DNA of 64,000 nucleotides from Nymphaea colorata (Eukaryota > Streptophyta > Magnoliopsida > Nymphaeales > Nymphaeaceae), in assembly GCF_008831285.2 (NCBI RefSeq), contig NC_045140.1, forward strand, positions 475,528 through 539,527, written 5' to 3'. Below are positions 50,593-62,324 of this stretch, piece by piece; position 1 is the first letter of the stretch; every line of letters begins with the position of its first letter. Position numbers and translations under genes: made by a program. A model generated the notes under the pieces. That model searched no databases and was not told the origin of the DNA. It saw only the letters and a program-made list of their open reading frames with translations.

Positions 50593-51008
50593 GGGCCGAC
50601 AGCCAAGTGCGTCCATGCCCTACCAAGTCCACTAGGCCATGGCCGGAACTGGCCACACCCAGCCAGGACATGGCCGGCCATGCCCAACTAATTCTGGCCA
50701 GGCTAAGACCCGAATTGTCCCTCCAATCTGGCCCGACCAAGTCCACTAAGGCACGACCCGGCTCATCCACATCGGCCATGTCCAGCCAAGCCATGGCCGT
50801 CCAATCTGTCTCAGACAAGTACTGTCCAGGCCACGGCCGGCCAGACCCAGCCCAGCACGGTCACGCCTGGCAGCCCAGCTCGGCTAGGTCCACCACGCCA
50901 GGCCAGGTCCGCTGGCCACAGCCAGCCAAGTCCGCTAGGGCAAGCCACGCCCAACCAGGTTCATCCAAGACATGGCCGGCCATGGCCAACCAACTTGGCC
51001 AGGCCACG
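50593..51008. repeat. GC-rich degenerate minisatellite, tract 4
   Basis: Same repeat words. A 167-codon open frame (50559-51062) runs through it but has no conserved motif and reflects composition. Confidence 0.75.
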
Positions 51009-51389
51009 CGAGCAAATTCCAATCTATTTGGATTAGGTTTTTTTTTTGTGACCAACATCTAAATCTCTTTAACAACTCATAAAGAATTTCTGTAGTATAA
51101 AAAACTAATTACCTTAATCTAAATCGAGTTTGGATGTCCGACTGCAAACTGAAATTTAGTTAATTATATCGAGACTCGACCCGTTTGCATCCCTCCGACT
51201 GGATTAACGGTAGGATCCGTTCACTAATTAGATTTAGAACCAGAACTAGCAAGGCAGTGGGATGCTGAGTGATTAAGTCATCTGACATCATTTCATCAAC
51301 CCCAGTTCCCTCTTGTTGATCAGTACCAAAATCATCCAACTTAGCTGCAGATGCCAACAGTAGAGCAAAGAAAGAGCGAGCGGATTCCC

Positions 51390-51697
51390 ATGGCTTCATT
51401 AGTCCTAAACCCTAACTTTAGCATCTGTAATGGGTCCTACCGTATCGTTGGCACCCCAAACTAGAAGTTGTGTGCCTCTACCTTCCAATCGATGATTGTT
51501 TGCTGCAGTGCTGGGTAGTCCCGATCGGTCTGCTAACCGTCGCACATCCGAGGTCCCAACTACGTTCTCATATTCGATACTATACACTGCGATGGGGAGC
51601 AGTTGCTCGGCATGATGATCACCAACAAGGAGAAGGTCGACATCGCTAGGAGTCTCTCCCGACTTGGTGTCGATATCATAGAAACATGTTTTCCAAC
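51390..51697 (+). pseudogene. IPMS exon-1 pseudogene, unit 5
   Basis: Best-preserved leader: MASLVLNPNFSICNGSY then RIVGTPN followed by TAG. Later codons resemble DTTLRDGEQ and KEKLDIAR, with indels. The 5' UTR and AT-rich leader (about 51010-51389) are retained. It ends in ACATGTTTTCCAACAGCCGACAG. Confidence 0.87.
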
Positions 51698-52345
51698 AGC
51701 CGACAGACTAGCACAACCACACTCGACCAAGTCCACCAGGCCACGGCCTGGACCAGCCACGCCTAGCTAGGACACAGCCGGCCACGACCGGCCATGCCTA
51801 GCCATGTCTCGCTAGGACAAGGCTGGCATTGGCCGTCCAATCTGGCCCGGCCAGGTCTGCGAGGCCACGGCCCAATCCAGCTATGCCCGGTCAAGACACG
51901 GTCTGCCATGGCCAACCTAGTCCGGCCAGGCCAAGGTTGTTCAATCTGGGTCGCCCAGGTACGTTCCAGGCCACGACCGGCATGGCCGCCCATACCTGGC
52001 CTTGTCCGGTGGGGTCACGGCCAACCAGACCTGGTTGGGTTTAGCTGGGCCATGGTCGGCCAGGCCTTGCCACGGTAGCCCAACCCAACCCGGCCATGCC
52101 ATAGCTGACCACGTTAACCCATCCCGACCATGCCTGGCAGCCTGGCCAGGTACGCCATGGCCGGCCACACCTAGCCAGATTCGTCCAGGACACGATAGAC
52201 CATGGCCATCCAATTTGGCATGGTACAGGCCATGGCTGGCCATATTTCTGTCCAGATTCCCACCAGACCCTACCATGACAGTGCAGCCATGCCCGGCCGC
52301 CCACGGTAGCCAGCTAGCCATGCCACGACTGACCACGCCAGCCCT
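51698..52345. repeat. GC-rich degenerate minisatellite, tract 5
   Basis: The longest tract (about 650 bp), with the same GCCATGCCCAGCC and GGCCACGG words. Confidence 0.78.
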
Positions 52346-52854
52346 TGACTTGGTCATGAAAAGGATTAAAGGCCTATTTCACAACATAGTCCAAAAGCCC
52401 TGTGGATTATTTTGCCAAAGACCCAACTAAGCCCAAAGACCTTGACCACGTATAAAGGCGTGGTCGATATCACAACCACCATTTATGAGCTTTGGCCCGT
52501 TGAGGCCCCTAATGCGAGAGTGGTCTTCATTCCGCAAATGAAGAGTCAAAGTTATGTTTCACCTATCAGATCTTTGATAGTATGTTGTCATGTGCCCGCA
52601 GTGTCCATGTATGTACTTGTGTCTTCGTAGTAAGCCTGAAAAGATGCCAATACTCTAAAAAGCAGGTACAAGAAGCCCAACTTCAGCCCTCGAGGCATCC
52701 GAATTGACTACCAGAGTTTCTTCCGCGAACGATCAGTTTTGTTGTCCACTGCAATTGCCATGTTCATGACAGGTGCCACCATCGCCATAATCTGACTAGA
52801 TATCTTGAACAGGAGCAGAGCAATTTGTCGTCTCCAGTCCCTGGACAGAGAGAT
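52346..52854. other. Unidentified segment between GC-rich tracts
   Basis: About 500 bp of balanced composition. An open frame at 52412-52630 and others have no motif I recognise. It may be a captured fragment of another gene or an old element, but this is only a possibility. Confidence 0.35.
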
Positions 52855-53068
52855 TCGACCACGCCATGGCCGAGCTGGACTGCCATTGTCGGCTGGGTTA
52901 GGCTGGGCTGGGTTGTTGTGGTAGGGTCGGACCGGCCTGGCCCGATCGGACCTGGTCGGCCGTGGCTTGGACCATACCTGGCTGAGCTAGATTGGACGGA
53001 CCTTGCTGGGCATGGCCGGCCGTGTACTGGCCGGGTGTGGCTGGGCCGGGCCGTGGCCTGGCAGAGCA
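52855..53068. repeat. GC-rich minisatellite, inverted tract 6
   Basis: Reads GGCCGAGCTGG, GGCTGGGTT and GGCCGGCCGTG on the plus strand, the complement of the words in tracts 1-5, so this tract is inverted. It runs directly into the glyoxalase II fragment. Confidence 0.75.
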
Positions 53069-53074
53069 TAAAAT

Positions 53075-53768
53075 AACAAGCAAGGAGAACATAGGAACCG
53101 ACAAATAGAAAAAATGAAGAGGAAATCATATATAAAAGAATAAATAATTTCACGATATGAGAATCACCACTTACAAGTATGCAACCTACCTAGTCGGAAG
53201 AAAAAAAGGAAATTTAGAACTACTCGAACCTAATTACGTAAGTGGCAATACATGGCCAACAGCAAAAAGAATCGGATTCTTATTGCGATGAGCATTCTAG
53301 ATTGTTTCCTTCCACAAGAAAATTAAGACGAAAGAACTTCAACAAGCAATATCCCTAGGATCCACATATCCAACAAAGAAGATCAAAACATGGATCATAC
53401 TCAGTCACTCTCTTGAAAGCGAAATCTTGACTATGAGTTCGTACGATCCACATATCCAACAAAGAAGATCAAAACATGGATCATACTCGGTCACTCCCTT
53501 GAAAGCGAAATCTTGACTACGAGTTCGTTCATTGTATCAGACACAGAAGGAAAACAAGGACAACAACAAGGTAAAAGGAGGAAATGGCATCATTGTTCAC
53601 CCTTGAAGAAGGGAAGGAAACTCGAAGGCCAGAGTCCTCGAGAACATGGCAGAGGATCCTCCAGTGTAGCTGAGATGACGAGCGATTGAGTACAACTAAA
53701 AATGAGATTACGTAAGAATGTCTTGTGAAAATGGCGGTGACGCAGGCAGAGCGAGATTAAGCGGCACT
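53075..53768 (-). pseudogene. Glyoxalase II 5'-end copy (promoter side, exon 1, part of intron 1)
   Basis: It matches about 26695-27290 almost throughout, in the same orientation. The exon-1 start ATGTTCTCGAGGACTC is kept, but a 2-nt net insertion (CTTCGAGTTTCC where the gene has CTTCCTTTCC) shifts the frame, and exons 2-8 are absent. It carries its own 86-bp tandem duplication. It borders the inverted GC-rich tract on the left and AT-rich DNA on the right. Confidence 0.9.
53359..53530. repeat. 86-bp tandem duplication in the glyoxalase II fragment
   Basis: GATCCACATATCCAACAAAG...GAGTTCGT occurs at 53359-53444 and again at 53445-53530; the parental gene (near 26970-27050) has it once. It therefore arose after the copy was made. 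Confidence 0.9.
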
Positions 53769-54204
53769 GTCATTAATGCTCACATGTTTTTTTTTTAACG
53801 ATAGATTTTTTTAAACAATCCAACAACATCTACAACATAGAATTTCCTTTCTAAACTATATATGATAAGAATCAACAATACCTTATTCTTTTAGTGTTTA
53901 ATTATTAGATATCATGTTTGTTGAAACGAGAATACAGTATTTTTAAAATGTAAATTCTTCACGCAGTTCTATTTTAAAACTACAATGTTTTTATTATTAA
54001 ATGCTTCTTAAGAATTTTTGTGTCTAAAACCACAATTAGTTGAACCCTCTCCAGTACTACCATTCGTGAGGATGAGTTATTTTTGTTCAACTAGTCCCCA
54101 CTTAGAGATGATCGAGAAAATAAGGACTGGTTGTCCTTTGAATTTGAGAAATGAGCTAGCCAGGTGCTCTGGGACAGATCGCACATTCTTTCCAATGTGA
54201 ATAG

Positions 54205-54600
54205 GATGTCAACGATCGGATATCCATCTGAATTGCTTTCAAAAAATCGAATATGGTAAGCAATTTAACATCCGAATGAGAAAATCAGATTGAATTCGGA
54301 TTTAAGAAATCACATCCGATCGGATATGGATTCAGATTCGGTTTTAAATAAATATCCGTTCGGATACTATCTTAACAAGTCTATCCGAATCTGAACTGTG
54401 AGTTGATATCCAAATTATAACTTGCTATCGAATCTGAACTGTGAGTTGATATCCGAATTATAACTTGCTATCGAATCCGAACCACAAGAGTTGATATCTG
54501 ATTCCGAAGAGAGCTGATATCCAAATCTTGTAACCTAATATCTGAATCTGAACTGCAAAAATTGATATATGAATCCTATAGCTTAATATCTATTTTGAAG
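54205..54600. repeat. GAATCC-rich degenerate repeat, copy 2
   Basis: Starts near GATGTCAACGATCGGATATCC and contains repeated ATCCGAATCTGAACTG and GAGTTGATATCC words, including a near-exact 57-bp repeat around 54383-54495. Confidence 0.65.
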
Positions 54601-57099
54601 TTGCAACTTATGACAATGGTAGAATGTTTGGGCAAAAGGTATAGCCAAATACACTAATTTAGGTCATGGTACAAGAAGAATATAAATTATATATAAAAGT
54701 ATTATCTAACTAAGAGCTAATGACTTCCATGGAATTGTATATAATAATAGCTCTATAGTTATCATATATAATATTTAACTTAAAATATTTAAAACTATAT
54801 CATGTGAAACTAATTAATTAATAATTAATATTATCTTTAATTTTAAATGTTTTTTGTGTAATCAAGCAAACTATTATAGTTAAGGCATCAACTAAACATG
54901 TATTTATTTAATTGAAAATAATAAAAAAACTTCAATAAACAAATTTCAACAAAATGGGCAATTTTAAAAATATGAAAGTTAAACTCAAATAAATATATTT
55001 AATATGAAAAAACTGTTGAACTCATAAAAAGTTTTATTAATCAAATTATCAATTACTTATTTAATCAATCAAGTAAATTATTTTGTGTAATCATATAATT
55101 GTAAAAGTCTTAGGTATTTGATATATAACACAAAATTCACAAATTTAAAAACAAAAACCTTTAACTAGCAGGAAAACAACAAATTGTTTGATTTAATAAA
55201 CTATTTGATATATGATCTTATTAAAGCTAAGGGAACTAACTCAAAGAGTTAGTGATGATGTGGAGCGAATGAAGGTCCGACATCATTGAACACTCTTTTT
55301 ATGGATGTAACACAAATATTTTTAATTAACTCAATGAAATTAAAAAAATTCATTAAATAATGTCTTTGTTAAAAGAGAAATAATATGAATCACCTGATTT
55401 AATAATTCGCAATAAGTGATCATCATGAAATAATTATTTACTCATTTAAAATATGTTATTTAAAAATAGACAAATCAATGTTCAATATGCACACTTAGTA
55501 TGAAAAAAATATGAAAGTCATATGAATAACTTGTGGAAAAAATATACAAACTATATGAAAACTTGTAGAAAAAGTGTGAGAACCACATGATAAACTTGTT
55601 TATTGAGAAAACTATTTGTCTAATTACTCAAACATATCATTTTCTTGAACATGCAACATTGTAAAAAATTTATTTAGTTGATAAACTAGTTGTTTGAGAT
55701 AAGTATTAAAAAAATGAGACTTGATCAATGAATGTACGTGAAAATAATATAACATATCTTTAAATGACTTGAAGATATATAAACCAAATATGACAAATTA
55801 TGAATATGAAAAACTTATTGAGAAAATTGATAAGCTAACAGTTAAAACATCTTAACCAACTAGGTCAAAATTAAGTAATAAATATTTTGTTCATAAAAAG
55901 AAAATATGAAAATCTAAAAGATCAAAATAAAATTATTTATTCAAAATTCGACAACATTATTTGTATGACAAGTGTGGCTTCCTTCTTCAATGTGGAAATG
56001 TTTTGTGTTTTGTTTGAGGGCTATAACCAGTAACCCCTCTATAAAAAAAGGTGGACGACATCAAAAGGTGAGGAAAAGAGAAAAAAAATGCGGCAAGAGC
56101 TGAGAGAAGCTGACTGAAGCCCAAAGGTAGAGGGGGTGAGACAAGGTGGCCATTGCATTGTTGTGAATAGTCTAGCTGGTATTGCTCTATTCTGGTTCAC
56201 TGTTCTTTCGGTCATTCCTAATCACCTTTTAACTAAAGATTCATTTTTCATTGTATTTCTTTCTTGCTCTGGAGTTGGATAGGGAACGAGTGGAGTCTAT
56301 GGGAGGTGTTTAGAGTCCTATGTTTAGAGTCAATGCATTATTATTTCGAGCAATGGGTTTGCAGAATGACACCTGATATAAACCAACTAAGCGCAAGGAT
56401 TGTGTCCATATTATACACAACTTGCAATTGAAGAAAAAGTTGTCCACCTTACTAGCAGTGATGGGGAAATACACAACACAATGTAGACTTTTGTTTCCTC
56501 TCAAAGTTTTGTTTTGAGAATTAAAGGTTTTTGTTCCTTTCCCACCAATTACTTTCATTTGTATGTTATAACAGTTTAAGTGTATATCACTCTTGAGTTC
56601 TTCTAGAGAGATTCCATCAAGTTTCTTTGACAACCTCAAGCGGCAGAAGATTCAGTAAATTTTACGATTATGAAATGAGGCGTTCAAGGCTTCAGACTAT
56701 ATAATTTTTTGCAGATGCCTAGATATTTAATGGAAATGCATTAGGCAGTCTATGGGGTGGCTAGCCCTTTATACTTTGGGCGTTCTTTGTTTTTTTAAAA
56801 AAAAAGAACCATTGGTAATTAATGTCCTTGGAGGCGTGGATTATCTCGCTAGCCAGTCTTCAGTGGAACAAATGACAAGTTATTTTTACATGGTTAAAGT
56901 ATTCTTGGACTGGATTATGTTATTGACTCATTGGGGCAGATGGTTTTCATATTTCGGTTATGTGATGTTTTCCTCAAATACATGATGCTTTGTTAGGCAG
57001 CACGTGCAGCTATTGTAGCGACAATGTCTTAGGAATTGCCTAGTGGGTCCTTTCTCAACAAATGGTGGAATTTGTTTAGCAGTTTAAAAGTTAGTTTGG

Positions 57100-57505
57100 A
57101 TTTCAAATTTGAAAGTCTTTTGATCAGAATGGGATCTTTAAATATAAAATTTGGATTTGGATTGAAATCAGATATTGAATTAGAAAGTCGGATTCAAATT
57201 TTAATCGGATTTTAAATTGAAAAGACGGAATCGGATTTCGATTTGAATGTCGGTTTCAGATAGGAACCGGATTTGGTTCTAAAAGTCAGATGTGCATTTG
57301 GATTCGGAACCAAATTTTGATTTAAAAGTCAGATTTGGATCGGGACCAGACATGGTTTTAAAAGTCGGATTCAGATATTGTATAAATTTTTTTTCATTCA
57401 CATTCGTATCGGAATTCGAATTCAAAAATATATGAAAAATCAGATATGATAAAGAGTATATTTGATCCAAATCCGATTGATCCAAATCCGATCTGTTGAC
57501 ATACT
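57100..57505. repeat. GAATCC-rich degenerate repeat, copy 3 (inverted)
   Basis: GGATTTGGATT and AAAGTCGGATT words dominate, and it ends CCGATCTGTTGACATAC, complementary to the start of copy 2. Confidence 0.65.
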
Positions 57506-58358
57506 TAGGACATGTGTACTTACTTCATTGGGTTTGTATTGTGAAGGAGTTATAATATATATTATCCAAAACTTCTGTGGATTTTTGCAGAGATTTCAGG
57601 TTATGTTCGACAGTCAGACATTCATTCTCCACATGTAACTACTCAAGCAGCTGTGCCAAGGTCAATTTTTCGACCGTCGCCTAAAGATTTCAAGCAATTT
57701 ATTCCTTTCTTCAATTTGTGCTTCTTCTTGTGAGGTGTCAAGGCTCATCCCAGTGTCACGGAAAATGGATTTGAAATGCCCTATTGTTTGCATTTTGGAT
57801 GAGCAAATCTGAGTTTATAGCCCCGTAATTTTAAAGCCAAATTTGTCTTTCCATGCTGTCATAAAAGTTTCAATAAATGTCCCAGGGTTGCTGAATCCAA
57901 CCTATGACACCAACTTCTGTTTAATCCACTGTGTATTACTTTCACTCTTAAAAGGCCACTACACATTCGCTCCTCCAACATGACCTGCTCAAATCTATTT
58001 CCTTTATCTTTAGTTTCTATTAAAGAAGAGTTTCTATTAAAGAGAGAAGAAGGAGCCAATAAGTGAAGCTGTTGTATCAAGCTTACACAAAGACACACAC
58101 ACACACACTGAGAAAAGAGATGGTTGGTTAAACTACTTTTTTTATTAAGATGCACCTTTCGGTATCTTCTTCTGTTATTTATTTGGTTACGTAAAGTCTA
58201 TGTTTCCGGTGAGAGAGTGGCTCATCCCTACCACCTAGAATGGGGCCTGCTGCATTTGGGCCTTAGGCGATACCGGTCAACTTGAATGTCACACTCCACC
58301 ACCTTAAAACGCAGCAGAATAATGTCCACAAAAATCAAACTAAAGACCTACTTTCTAA

Positions 58359-58470
58359 CACGCTTCTAACCCAACCAACTACACTATGCCCCTTGAAACA
58401 ATGTTAAAATCTACAACACGCTTTTAACCCAACCAGCTACGCCCCTTGAGACAATGTTAAAGTCTACGTT
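58359..58470. repeat. Two-copy tandem repeat, about 58-bp unit
   Basis: CACGCTTYTAACCCAACCARCTAC...CAATGTTAAARTCTAC occurs at 58359-58416 and 58417-58470 with a few changes. Confidence 0.8.
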
Positions 58471-60639
58471 ATTCTCATATACTTGTAGAAGAAGTTATGT
58501 AGGATCATCTACCATCGAATTGTACACAAAACAACCTATTATCAAAATTGAAGTGTCACGCCCTTGTATAAATAGTCGTCTTTGCAATTTCTGTTTTCCA
58601 GTCAGCCATGCCATTTTTTAATATGATTTTTTAACTTTAGGTTCCACCAAGCCAAATTGCATCATCATGCTTCTGCTGGTGAAATTACAATTCCATACCG
58701 TCCTAAACTGACCCTTCCTACTTATAAGCGCAGAAAAGAAAAAATAGTACTGTGTTAGACACAAAGAAAAAATTGGGATCCAAGTCTAAGGAAGTGCACT
58801 GATAGACACAGGTTCGAACCACCCAGCTGATCGTATCATTTAATTGGCTTGCCAGTCGTAGTTGCATGTGCAACACCACCAGAGACCAGCAGTAGTTCTG
58901 GTTAGCTTGTCAGTGCACCGTAAATCCTACACGACAGGTGTGATGCTTGCTAGGCTTGCATTCACCAGCGGGGCAACCTGGACTGCACTCTCCGTCAAAC
59001 CATCTCATTTGACTGCCATCAGTGGACGCACTAAAATCCAATGAACAAAAATGTGAACAGATGTATACCTGCAGGTAAAGAAATTGTACTGATTCTCATT
59101 CTCCGTCTCCCAAACGGCTTCCCATCTGGTTTTCTTCATTGAAATATGCTTACATCATTTTTTCACATCTAAAATAGGAGTATCATACCAGTACCTTACA
59201 CTAACCAGAAACAACAGAAGTAAATTTGATAAAGATGTCAATTCTCCCATAAATAAATAACACTCAAACTGGTATAGAGGGAGGCAGGTTATTCCTAGAT
59301 GTACAGCCTAGTGCAGATCAATCCTGCACAGTCAAATACACCAAATAAGCAACACCAATTCAACTAATACTACATTTAGCATGCCATCCAATAAACATTA
59401 CAATGATGGGAGTGGAAACAACTTATGACCTCGGAACAAAATTGTGTGCTAGACAAGCTAGACCACAACCTTACATCATTTCGTAAGATCCTACACATCG
59501 AATAATCAGCATGCATGTTGGTTATACCTGCATGAAAAATGAAAAGACTATAATTCCCCTATAGGCTAGTGAGAAAATAAAAAAGTAAGAGAAGTGATAC
59601 ATCCTTTTACCGGTAAAAATCTGTGTAGGAGAGGTGATTTATTCAATGCACCCAAAAGAATGGGGATGCAAATTTGTTATCTTAACTCACACAGGTATGG
59701 GTCCGACAACTTTAGAACATATAGCAGAATGTATATGTATATATGCAAAATAATCAAAAAAGTCAAAATGGAAGCAACATTTACACAAACAAGTGATATA
59801 AATTAAAAAAAAATTACATGTTCATGAACAATAACTCTAAAATCAAAATGAAAGCTGAGTTGAAAAAATTTAAACAAAGTAAAATTAAGCAGTTTGGATC
59901 ATTTTCGATATAAGTACCCAACTGTATCCAAGTACCCACTTTTGGGTACGGGTACGGCAACATGGGTATGGGTACAGCGACACGGGTACGTGGACCTTAT
60001 TGAAGTAGCCATGTCACTTAGGTTTGAGTGATTCTTAGGGCACTAACTTAAGAAAGCACATGCTACTTTGTTCTCTCTCTAGAACTTGAAGTTTCCTCCA
60101 CACATAATTTCTCAACGTTTGTCTATGTAACTGTGTACATATAAAAATATATATATATGATGCATGCCTCCCTCTACCAGGCCCCCAGCATAGAGGGCAT
60201 GCTCCTTGCTCAGTGTCTAATGCTCAACAATCGGACACTTTAACATCTTTTATTGTAAAAAATTAGAAAAAAAAAAAAGTGTGGGCCCAAAGGGAAGCCA
60301 TTGCTGTGCCCCATGGCCAACTGGCGGTGCCAGCAGGAAGATGCGATGGCCACCCCTGGCCAGTGCAATTTTTTTTGAAATGGAGGCCGTTCCTCTCCCT
60401 TATGGTGCCATGATGTCGATCGAGATCTCCGCGATGCTTTTCTTTTTTTGTGGAAAGAATAGAGATCAAACTGCCCATGGTCGTCATGGTAACAGTGGAG
60501 CATCATAGGGTCTCACTTTTTCTATATAGTGTATATATGTCTACATGTACATATAGATAGAGAGGGAGATAGCCACTCGGGCCTCCCAGTCTAGCTTGCC
60601 ATCTAGTTTGGCTTCCAACATTCTTATTTTATTTACAAA

Positions 60640-60850
60640 ATCAAGCACATATTAATCATCTTTATGCCCAAGAAATATCTAAGAGATTCTGAAGTGTTTC
60701 TCAAGATGGGGCTTTAGTGCCTGAAATATCTTTCACACTGCTCCCTGTAAGTATAAGGTCATCCACATGTTGTTATTATTAACGTAGAGTTCTAGGCGGA
60801 CTGAAGAGTTTTCAAGAAGAAATTACTGGATCATTCATACACCACTCCCA
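60640..60850 (-). pseudogene. Copia reverse-transcriptase fragment
   Basis: On the minus strand, in shifting frames, KPHLEKHFRIS and LRYFLGIKM resemble the Copia region that follows the YVDD box. It lies within the roughly 870 bp found only in the minus-strand duplicate, so it probably marks an old insertion there. Frames are broken. Confidence 0.55.
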
Positions 60851-61879
60851 AAGTTTGCCCTTACGTACCTCCACATGTTGATGTATGAGAAGAAGCTATT
60901 GCAAGCTTAGATGATGCTGACAAAAAAATTAATGATTTTGAGGAACAAAATGATCAACCTACTGAAATTTAAAAGATATAACAGTTCCTAACTCTAAATA
61001 AGGAAATGATAAATGATCCACCACAACCATCACTGCAGTCCCTGCCACCACCATCTTCACCTCCAAAGTATGATAAAGAAGTGCTTAGTCAAACAGCGAA
61101 AGAAATGTGGAAGATTTTTGTTTCTTACTTAGATTAGTGACTTTATATGTGAATGCTCGAGGAACCTTAGATACTTAAATTTATCATTGTGTGGTGCAAG
61201 GTCCAAGCGGTGAATTATGTGTGGTTGACCTGATTCCTAATAATAGTTTATCTTTTATTATTTTTTTCACTTTAACTGTTGTTTCTGTGTGCCTATTAAT
61301 TTCAGACAAGTGACTTAGACTAACTCAAAATCAAGTCATTACTGGACCTACCTGAACCTGACTTCTACTTTTACAAGAATAAGAAACTTAAACATCGAAT
61401 TAGGAACATATTGATGCTATAGTATCATATACAAAACGATAAAAAACTATATAAAATACAGAATTTCATTTACTAGAGATAATATTCTCTAATGCCATGT
61501 ATATCTCATAAAAACTCTTTACTCTAGAAAAGTTAACACCGTCTCTGGTAAACCGCAATGCAATGGAAAACACAGCTTGCAAATAGGTAATATTTTGAAG
61601 TAATAGAACAATTTGCTACTGAATAATCAAATCTTTGTTCTTTGCTATAAGCATATCCTTAGGGTGGACATTCTACGGTCACATCTTGTGCATGCTGGAG
61701 TACAGCCAAGCATATGTATAGTCCAGGGCACAAAAAAGTCAAAGATTGAACTTATGTGCCCACGAACAACAATCTCATTAATATGACCTTTTCCCAAGTA
61801 TCCCAAAGGACTCAATGACTTCGTTCTTCATTTCAAATTGTTTTCACCCACTCAAATTTCCATTTTCAAGCATTCATTG

Positions 61880-62324
61880 TTAATCAACACAAGCAAGCGA
61901 TACCTTCCCAACAATTTCTTGGCTGCTGTTCAATGTCTTTTTCGATGAAGCAGACTTGAAACCTAGCATCTTGTTCAGAGCACTCACATATGCCCGAACA
62001 CTAGATACAACAACATCCATCTCAGCTCCTGAACCACTGAAACAGAAACACAGTTTTCAGTCAATCTGAAAATCAAACAAGAGTTAATTCCAGGAAGCAG
62101 AACAGTATTTTTCAGAAGTGAAAACATTGCAAATGCATTTAATAAAAGTCAACACCAGTTAGCAGATATCTCTCAAACCTGAAAGTGCGATGGATTGTTT
62201 CCCCAGTTAAGGCATGTGTAGCCGTATGGCTGTTCTCCCCACGTATAACTACCCGTGTATGGGCTATTGCATCAATACCCTCGGTGACAGAATTTAGACC
62301 GTATTCTAGAAGTGTTACCGGCAC
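61880..62324 (-). CDS. Second 2-isopropylmalate synthase gene, last two exons only
   Basis: Exons 62324-62179 and 62036-61880 correspond to IPMS exons 11 and 12: same lengths (146 and 157 nt), same splice sites, both open. The protein part differs from the first gene at only a few positions (for example Ser to Gly in EYSLNS, Asn to Thr in HALNGE, and three changes near the C-terminus). It encodes the end of the leucine-sensing domain and stops at the same TAA. Exons 1-10, if present, would lie beyond the right edge, on the far side of the Copia element in intron 10. It could be a working gene, or a dead 3' fragment. Confidence 0.75.

Larger units (their letters stand above)
47413..52345 (+). 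repeat. Array of truncated IPMS exon-1 units fused to a GC-rich minisatellite
   Basis: Units have this order: AT-rich leader (CGAGACTCGACCCG, GCATCCCTCCGACTGG), IPMS 5' UTR and exon-1 codons, then a GC-rich tract. Start-codon positions are 47918, 49036, about 50285 (ATG lost) and 51390, giving 1.1-1.25 kb spacing, with a partial fifth unit at 49688. Units 1, 3, 4 and 5 break off at the same codons (IIEAGF) and continue into CGACAGCC-like sequence, so they descend from one fusion. The break lies in the middle of exon 1, which argues against a spliced-RNA origin. None can make IPMS. Confidence 0.88.
53769..58858. other. AT-rich intergenic region, no gene recognised
   Basis: Contains the GAATCC-type repeats at 54205-54600 and 57100-57505 and a two-copy repeat at 58359-58470. 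The stretch 54610-55960 is very AT-rich with no motif seen. A less AT-rich stretch around 55970-56330 could be an old retroelement fragment, but no diagnostic site was found. Confidence 0.6.

Noticed and set aside
50559-51062. 167-codon open frame in the GC-rich block (and similar ones such as 48213-48524, 52002-52430, and 49051-49452 on the minus strand)
   Set aside because: Open frames occur in several frames on both strands of a degenerate GC-rich repeat with few stop codons; they have biased Pro/Ala/Gly/Trp composition and no conserved domain.
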